Shown: piece by piece, positions 57,301 to 64,000 of the stretch
Layout of the letters: every line of letters starts with the position of its first letter
Position numbering within the stretch: the first letter of the stretch is position 1
Source of the DNA: Aplectana chamaeleonis
Taxonomy: Eukaryota > Nematoda > Chromadorea > Rhabditida > Cosmocercidae
Assembly (NCBI GenBank): GCA_029168955.1
Contig: JAPDOI010001507.1
Location: forward strand, 107,875 to 171,874
Reading direction: 5' to 3'
Length of the DNA: 64,000 nt
The notes under the pieces: generated by a model
What the model was told of the DNA's origin: nothing
The model's input: only the letters and a program-made list of their open reading frames with translations
Databases searched by the model: none
Made by a program: the position numbers and the translations under genes

Positions 57301-60300
57301 ACTTTTCACGATGTCCCGATGACATTATCAAAAGCCCGAAGCACTTTTCTCGACGTCCCGATGACGTCATCAGAAGCCCGAAGCACTTTCTCGACGTCCC
57401 GATGACGTCATCAGAAGCCCGAAGCACTTTTCTCGCCGTCCCGATGACGTCATCAGAAGCCCGAAGCGCTTTTCTCGACGTCCCGATGACGTCATCAGAA
57501 GCCCGAAGCACTTTCTCGATGACGTCCCGATGACGTCATCAGAAGCCCGAAGGACTTTTCTCGACGTCCCGATGACGGCATCAGAAGCCCGAAGCACTTT
57601 TCTCGATGTCCCGATGACGTCATCAGAAGCCCGGAGCACTTTTCTCGACGTCCCGATGACGTCATCAGAAGCCCGGAGCACTTTTCTCGACGTCCCGATG
57701 ACGTCATCAGAAGCCCGAAGCACTTTTCTCGACGTCCCGATAACGTCATTAAAAGCGCGAAGCACTTTTCTCGACGTCCCGATGACGTCATCAGAAGCCC
57801 GAAGCACTTTTCTCGACGTCCCGATGACGTCATCAGGAGCCCGAAGCACTTTTCTCGACGTCCCGATGACGTCATCAGAAGCCCGAAGCACTTTTCTCGA
57901 CGTCCCGATGACGTCATCAGAAGCCCGAAGCACTTTTCTCGACGTCCCGATGACGTCATCAGAAGCCCGAAGCACTTTTCTCGACGTCCCGATGACGTCA
58001 TCAGAAGCCCGAAGCACTTTTCTCGACGTCCCTATGACGTCATCAGAAGCGTGAAGCACTATTCTCGCAGTCCCGATGACGTCATCAGAAGCCCGAAGCA
58101 CTTTTATCCAAGTCCCGATGACGTCATCAGAGGCCCGAAGCACTTTTAGCGACGTCTCGATGACGTCATCAGAAGCCCGAAGCACTTTTCTCGACGTCCC
58201 GATGACGTCATCAGAAGCCCGAAGCACTTTTCTCGACGTCCCGATGACGTCATCAGAAGCCCGAAGCACTTTTCTCGACGTCCCGATGACGTCATCAGAA
58301 GCCCGAAGCACTTTTCTCGACGTCCCGATGAGGTCATCAGAAGCACGAAGCACTTTATCGACGTCCCGATGACGTCATCAGGCGCCCGAAGCACTTTTCT
58401 CGACGTCCCGATGACGTCATCAGAAGCCCGAAGCACTTTTCTCAAAGTCCCGGTGACGTCATCAGAAGAGCGAAGCACTTTTCTCGACGTCCCGATGACG
58501 TCATCAGAAGCCCGAAGCACTTTTCTCGAAGTCCCGATGACGTCATCAGAAGCCCGAAGCACTTTTCTCGAAGTCCCGATGACGTCATCAGAGGCCCGAT
58601 GCACTTTTCTCGACGTCCCGATGGCGTCATCAGAAGCCCGAAGCACTTTTCTCGACGTCCCGATGAGGTCATCAGAGGCCCGAAGCACTTTTCTCGACGT
58701 CCCGATGACGTCATCAGAAGCCTGAAGTACTTTTTTCGACGTCCCAATGACGTCATCAGAAGCCCGAAGCACTTTTCTCGTCGTCCCGATGACGTCATCA
58801 GAAGCCCGAAGCACTTTTCTCGAAGTCCCGATGACGTCATCAGAAGCCCGAAGCACTTTTCTCGACGTCCCGATGACGTCATCAGAAGCCCGAAGCACTT
58901 TTCACGACGTCCCGATGACGTTATCAGAAGCCCGAAGCTTTTTTCACGACGTCCCGATGACGTCTTCAGAAGCCCGAAGCACTTTCTCAACGTCCCGATG
59001 ACGTCGCTAGAAGCCCGAAGCACTTTTCTCGACGTCCCGATGACGTCATCAGAAGCCCGAAGCACTTTTCTCGACTTCGCGATGACGTCATCTGAAGCCC
59101 GAAGCACTTTTCTCGACGTCCCGATGACGTCATCAGAAGCCCGAAGCACTTTTCCCCATGTCCCGATGACGTCATCAGAAGCACGAAGCACTTTTCACGA
59201 CGTCCCGGTGGCGTCATCAGAAGCCCGAAGCACTTTTCTCGACGTCCCGATGACGTCATTAGAAGCCCGAAGCACTTTTCTCGACGTCCCGATGGCGTCA
59301 TCAGAAGCCCGAAGCACTTTTCACGACGTCCCGATGACGTCATCAGAAGCCCGAAGCAATTTTTACGACGTCCCGATGACATCATCAAAAGCCCGAAGCA
59401 CTTTTCTCGACGTCCCGATGACGTCGTCAGAAGCCCGAAGCACTTTTCTCGACGTCCCGATTACATCATCAAAAGCCCGAAGCACTATTCTCGACGTCCC
59501 GATGACGTCATCAGAAGCCCGAAACACTTTTCGCGACGTCCCGATGACGTCATCAGAAACACGAGGCACTTTTCTCGACGTCCCGATGACGTCATCAGAA
59601 GCCTGAAGCACTTTTCACGACGTCCCGATGACATCATCAAAAGCCCGAAGCACTTTTCTCGTCGTCCCGATGACGTCATCAGAAGCCCGGAGCACTTTTC
59701 CCGACGTCCCGATGACGTCATCAGAAACACGAAGCACTTTTCTCGACGTCCCGATGACGTCGTCAGAAGCCCGAAGCACTTTTCTCGACATCCCGATGAC
59801 GTCTTCAGAAGCCAGAAGCACTTTTCTCGACGTCCCGATGACGTCATCAGAAGCCCGAAGCACTTTTCTCGACGTCCCGATGACGTCATCAGAAACAAGA
59901 GGCACTTTTCTCGACGTCCCGATGACGTCATCAGAAGCCCGAAGCACTTTTCTCGACGTCCCGATGACGTCATCAGAAGCCCGAAGCACTTTTCTCGACA
60001 TCCCGATGACGTCATCGGAAGCCCGAAGCACTTTTCTCGACGTCCCGATGACGTCATCAGAAGCCCGAAGCACTTTTCTCGACGTCCCGATGACGTCATC
60101 AGAAGCCCGAAGCACTTTTCTCGACGTCCCGATGACGTCATCAGAAGCCAGAAGCACTTTTCTCGACGTCCCGATGACGTCATCAGAAGCACGAAGCACT
60201 TTTCTCGACGTTCCGATGACGTCATCAGAAGCCCGAAGCACTTTTCTCGACGTCCCGATGACGTCATCAGAAGCCCGAAGCACTTTTCTCGTTGTCCCGA

Positions 60301-63300
60301 TGACGTCATCAGAAGCCCGAAGCACTTTTCTCGACGTCCCGATGACGTCATCAGAAGCCCGAAGCACTTTTCTCGACGTCCCGATGACGTCATCAGAAGC
60401 CCGAAGCACTTTTCTCGACGTCCCGATGACGTCATCAGAAGCCCGAAGCACTTTTCTCGACGTCCCGATGACGTCATCAGAAGCCCGAAGCACTTTTCTC
60501 GACGTCCCGATGACGTCATCAGAAGCCCGAAGCACTTTTCTCGAAGTCCCGATGACGTCATCAGAGGCCCGAAGCACTTTTCTCGACGTCCCGATGACGT
60601 CATCAGAAGCCCGAAGCACTTTTCTCGACGTCCCGATGACGTCATCAGAAGCCCGAAGCACTTTTCTCGACGTCCCGATGACGTCATCAGAAGCCCGAAG
60701 CACTTTTCTCGACGTCCCGATGACGTCATCAGAAGCCCGAAGCACTTTTCTCGACGTCCCGATGGCGTCATCAGAAGCCCGAAGCACTTTTCTCGACGTC
60801 CCGATGAGTTCATCAGAAGCCCGAAGCACTTTTCTCGAAGTCCCGATGACGTCATCAGAGGCCCGAAGCACTTTTCTCGACGTCCCGATGACGTCATCAG
60901 AAGCCTGAAGTACTTTTTTCGACGTCCCAATGACGTCATCAGAAGCCCGAAGCACTTTTCTCGTCGTCCCGATGACGTCATCAGAAGCCCGACGCCCTTT
61001 TCTCGAAGTCCCGATGACGTCATCAGAGGCCCGAAGCACTTTTCTCGACGTCCCGATGACGTCATCAGGAGCCCAAAGCACTTCTCGACGTCCCGATGAC
61101 GTCATCAGAAGCCCGAAGCACTTTTCTCGACGTCCCGATGACGTCATCAGAAGCCCGAAGCACTTTTCTCGACGTCCCGATGACGTCATCAGAAGCCCGA
61201 AGCACTTTTCTCGACGTCCCGATGACGTCATCAGAGCCCGAAGCACTTTTCTCGACGTCCCGATGACGTCATCAGAAGCCCGAAGCACTTTCTCTACGTC
61301 CCGATGACGTCATTAGAAGCGCGAAGCACTTTTCTAGACGTCCCGATGACGTCATCAGAAGCCCGAAGCACTTTTCTCGAAGTCCCGATGACGTCATCAG
61401 AGGCCCGAAGCACTTTTCTCGACGTCCCGATGACGTCATCAGAAGCCCGAAGCACTTTTCTCGACGTCCCGATGACGTCATCAGAAGCCCGAAGCACTTT
61501 TCTCGACGTCCCGATGACGTCATCAGAAGCCCGAAGCACTTTTCTCGACGTCCCGATGACGTCATCAGAAGCCCGAAGCACTTTTCTCGACGTCCCGATG
61601 ACGTCATCAGAAGCCCGAAGCACTTTTCTCGACGTCCCGATGACGTCATCAGAAGCCCGAAGCACTTTTCTCGACGTCCCGATGACGTCATCAGAAGCCC
61701 GAAGCACTTTTCTCGACGTCCCTATGACGTCATCAGAAGCCCGAAGCACTATTCTCGAAGTCCCGATGACGTCATCAGAAGCCCGAAGCACTTTTCTCGA
61801 CGTCCCGATGACGTCATCAGAAGCCCGAAGCACTTTTCTCGACGTCCCGATGACGTCATCAGAAGCCCGAAGCACTTTTCTCGACGTCCCGATGACGTCA
61901 TCAGAAGCCCGAAGCACTTTTCTCGACGTCCCGATGACGTCATCAGAAGCCCGAAGCACTTTTCTCGACGTCCCGATGACGTCATCAGAAGCCCGAAGCA
62001 CTTTTCTCGACGTCCCGATGACGTCATCAGAAGCCCGAAGCACTTTTCTCGACGTCCCGATGACGTCATCAGAAGCCCGAAGCACTTTTCTCGACGTCTC
62101 GATGACGTCATCAGAAGAGCGAAGCACTTTCCTCGACGTCCCGATGACGTCATCAGAAGCCCGAAGCACTTTTCTCGACGTCCCGATGACGTCATCAGAA
62201 GCCCGAAGCACTTTTCTCGAAGTCCCGATGACGTCATCAGAGGCTCGAAGCACTTTCCTCGACGTCCCGATGACGTCATCAGAAGCCCGAAGCACTTTTC
62301 CCGAAGTCCCGATGACGTCATCAGAAGCCCGAAGCACTTTTCTCGACGTCCCGATGACGTCATCAGAGGCCCGAAGCACTTCTCGACGTCCCGATGACGT
62401 CATCAGAAGCCCGAAGCACTTTTCTCGACGTCCCGATGACGTCATCAGAAGCCCGAAGCACTTTTCTCGACGTCCCGATGACGTCATCAGAAGCCCGAAG
62501 CACTTTTCTCGACGTCCCGATGACGTCATCAGAAGCCGGAAGCACTAATATCGACGTCCCGATGACGTCATCAGGAGCCCGAAGCACTTTACTCGAAGTC
62601 CCGATGACGTCATCAGAGGCCCGATGCACTTCTCTCGACGTCCCGATGGCGTCATCAGAAGCCCGAAGCACTTTTCTCGACGTCCCGATGAGGTCATCAG
62701 AAGCCTGAAGTACTTTTTTCGACGTCCCAATGACGTCATCAGAAGCCCGAAGCACTTTTCTCGTCGTCCCGATGACGTCATCAGAAGCCCGAAGCACTTT
62801 TCTCGAAGTCCCGATGACGTCATCAGAAGCCCGAAGCACTTTTCTCGAAGTCCCGATGACGTCATCAGAAGCCCGAAGCACTTTTCTCGAAGTCCCGATG
62901 ACGTCATCAGAGGCCCGATGCACTTTTCTCGACGTCCCGATGGCGTCATCAGAAGCTCGAAGCACTTTTCTCGACGTCCCGATGAGTTCATCAGAAGCCC
63001 GAAGCACTTTTCTCGAAGTCCCGATGACGTCATCAGAGGCCCGAAGCACTTTTCTCGACGTCCCGATGACGTCATCAGAAGCCCGAAGCACTTTTCTCGA
63101 CGTCCCGATGACGTCATCAGAAGCCCGAAGCACTTTTCTCGAAGTCCCGATGACGTCATCAGAGGCCCGAAGCACTTTTCTCGACGTCCCGATGACGTCA
63201 TCAGAAGCCCGAAGCACTTTTCTCGACGTCCCGATGACGTCATCAGAAGCCCGAAGCACTTTTCTCGAAGTCCCGATGACGTCATCAGAAGCCCGAAGCA

Positions 63301-64000
63301 CTTTTCTCGACGTCCCGATGACGTCATCAGGAGCCCGAAGCACTTTTCTCGACGTCCCGATGACGTCATCAGAAGCCCGAAGCACTTTTCTCGACGTCCC
63401 GATGACGTCATCAGAAGCCCGAAGCACTTTTCTCGACGTCCCGATGACGTCATCAGAAGCCCGAAGCACTTTTCTCGACGTCCCGATGACGTCATCAGAA
63501 GCCCGAAGCACTTTTCTCGAAGTCCCGATGACGTCATCAGAAGCCCGAAGCACTTTTCTCGACGTCCCGATGACGTCATCAGAAGCCCGAAGCACTTTTC
63601 TCGACGTCCCGATGACGTCATCAGAAGCCCGAAGCACTTTTATCGACGTCCCGATGACGTCATCAGAAGCCCGAAGCACTTTTCTCGACGTCCCGGTGAC
63701 GTCATCAGAAGCCCGAAGCACTTTTCTCGACGTCCCAATGACGTCATCAGAAGCCCGAAGCACTTTTCTCGACGTCCCGATGACGTCATCAGAAGCCCGA
63801 AGCACTTTTCTCGACGTCCCGATGACGTCATCAGAAGCCCGAAGCACTTTTCTCGACGTCCCTATGACGTCATCAGAAGCCCGAAGCACTTTTAGCGACG
63901 TCTCGATGACGTCATCAGAAGAACGAAGCACTTTTCTCGACGTCCCGATGACGTCATCAGAAGCCCGAAGCACTTTTCTCGACGTCCCGATGACGTCATC
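45312..64000. repeat. 42-bp satellite array with a CRE palindrome per monomer (about 445 copies, end not reached)
   Basis: The monomer is GATGACGTCATCAGAAGC, then CCGAAGCACTTTT, then CTCGACGTCCC, 42 bp in total. It contains the perfect 12-bp palindrome GATGACGTCATC with TGACGTCA inside, and a second GACGTC in CTCGACGTCC, so two GACGTC words per unit. Most monomers differ from consensus at 0-3 positions. Occasional 40- and 41-bp units (CACTTCTCG, CACTTTCTCG, CACTTTATCG) change the phase. Because 42 is divisible by 3, four of six frames stay open (plus strand MTSSEARSTFLDVP and RPDDVIRSPKHFSR; minus strand MTSSGRREKCFGLL and LRASDDVIGTSRKV), giving overlapping ORFs of over 1100 codons. I do not call these genes. 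Confidence 0.98.

Noticed and set aside
45018..64000. Giant repeat ORFs (over 1100 residues) on both strands
   Set aside because: They come from a stop-free monomer of 42 bp and overlap each other in four frames. Monomer length changes break them. There is no start context and no domain.
45312..64000. CRISPR-like regular palindromes
   Set aside because: The sequence between palindromes is not unique spacer but part of the same monomer. The window is eukaryotic. No cas genes.

Overview
This window looks like repeat-rich, gene-poor chromatin from a nematode, probably a clade V / strongylid-type worm. That assignment is an inference. It rests on RTE-type and CR1-type LINEs, a BEL/Pao LTR element whose primer site matches a tRNA-Gly(GCC) 3' end of the kind I recall for nematodes, TTAA-bounded AGGCA... 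fold-back MITEs, and TTTTCAG-style splice acceptors. I see no convincing single-copy host gene, tRNA or rRNA in 64 kb.

Layout. 1-1668 (minus strand): the 5' part of an RTE-type LINE (endonuclease, then a frameshift into the RT), running off the left edge. 1.7-19.7 kb: a mosaic of old repeats. It includes a (TA)n tract, an inverted-repeat MITE (3806-4124), a 3.4-kb fold-back element (4789-8228) with a perfect 63-bp palindrome in its loop, two diverged 1.6-1.7 kb direct copies (about 9765-11437 and 13130-14717) that each carry a CAGCAGTTGGGG minisatellite, and a TTAA-bounded MITE (18652-19152). 19736-30205: a complete BEL/Pao LTR retrotransposon of 10.47 kb. Its LTRs are about 98.5% identical, it has a CCCCC target duplication and a tRNA-Gly primer site. 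It encodes gag, pol (protease, RT, RNase H, integrase) and an extra downstream ORF with three CCHC knuckles that looks like a second Gag.

31.7-40.5 kb: a dead CR1-type LINE (ORF1 and ORF2) opened by two later insertions whose edges can be read to the base. One is a 5'-truncated RTE (34054-35023, 11-bp target duplication). The other is a 4438-bp terminal-inverted-repeat element (35999-40436, 12-bp TIR, 9-bp target duplication) with TTCGAA-rich minisatellites at both ends. It contains a smaller inverted-repeat element that in turn contains a CR1 3' fragment. 40.5-45.0 kb: unassigned DNA, two MITEs and a short 42-bp minisatellite.

45034 to the right edge: at least 18.9 kb of one 42-bp satellite (about 450 monomers, end not reached). 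Nearly every monomer carries the 12-bp palindrome GATGACGTCATC, which contains the CRE/bZIP site TGACGTCA. The monomer is 14 codons long and open in four of six frames, which creates huge overlapping ORFs on both strands that I do not regard as genes. Linked monomer variants show higher-order structure.

The most notable signals are: (1) the CRE-bearing 42-bp satellite, whose palindrome is intact in the divergent edge monomers; (2) the Gag-like third ORF of the BEL/Pao element, sitting behind a strong splice-acceptor-like sequence; (3) a strand-specific CGCCT pentamer enriched all along that element in every codon frame and in its non-coding parts; (4) several separate minisatellites with a 41-42 bp period.
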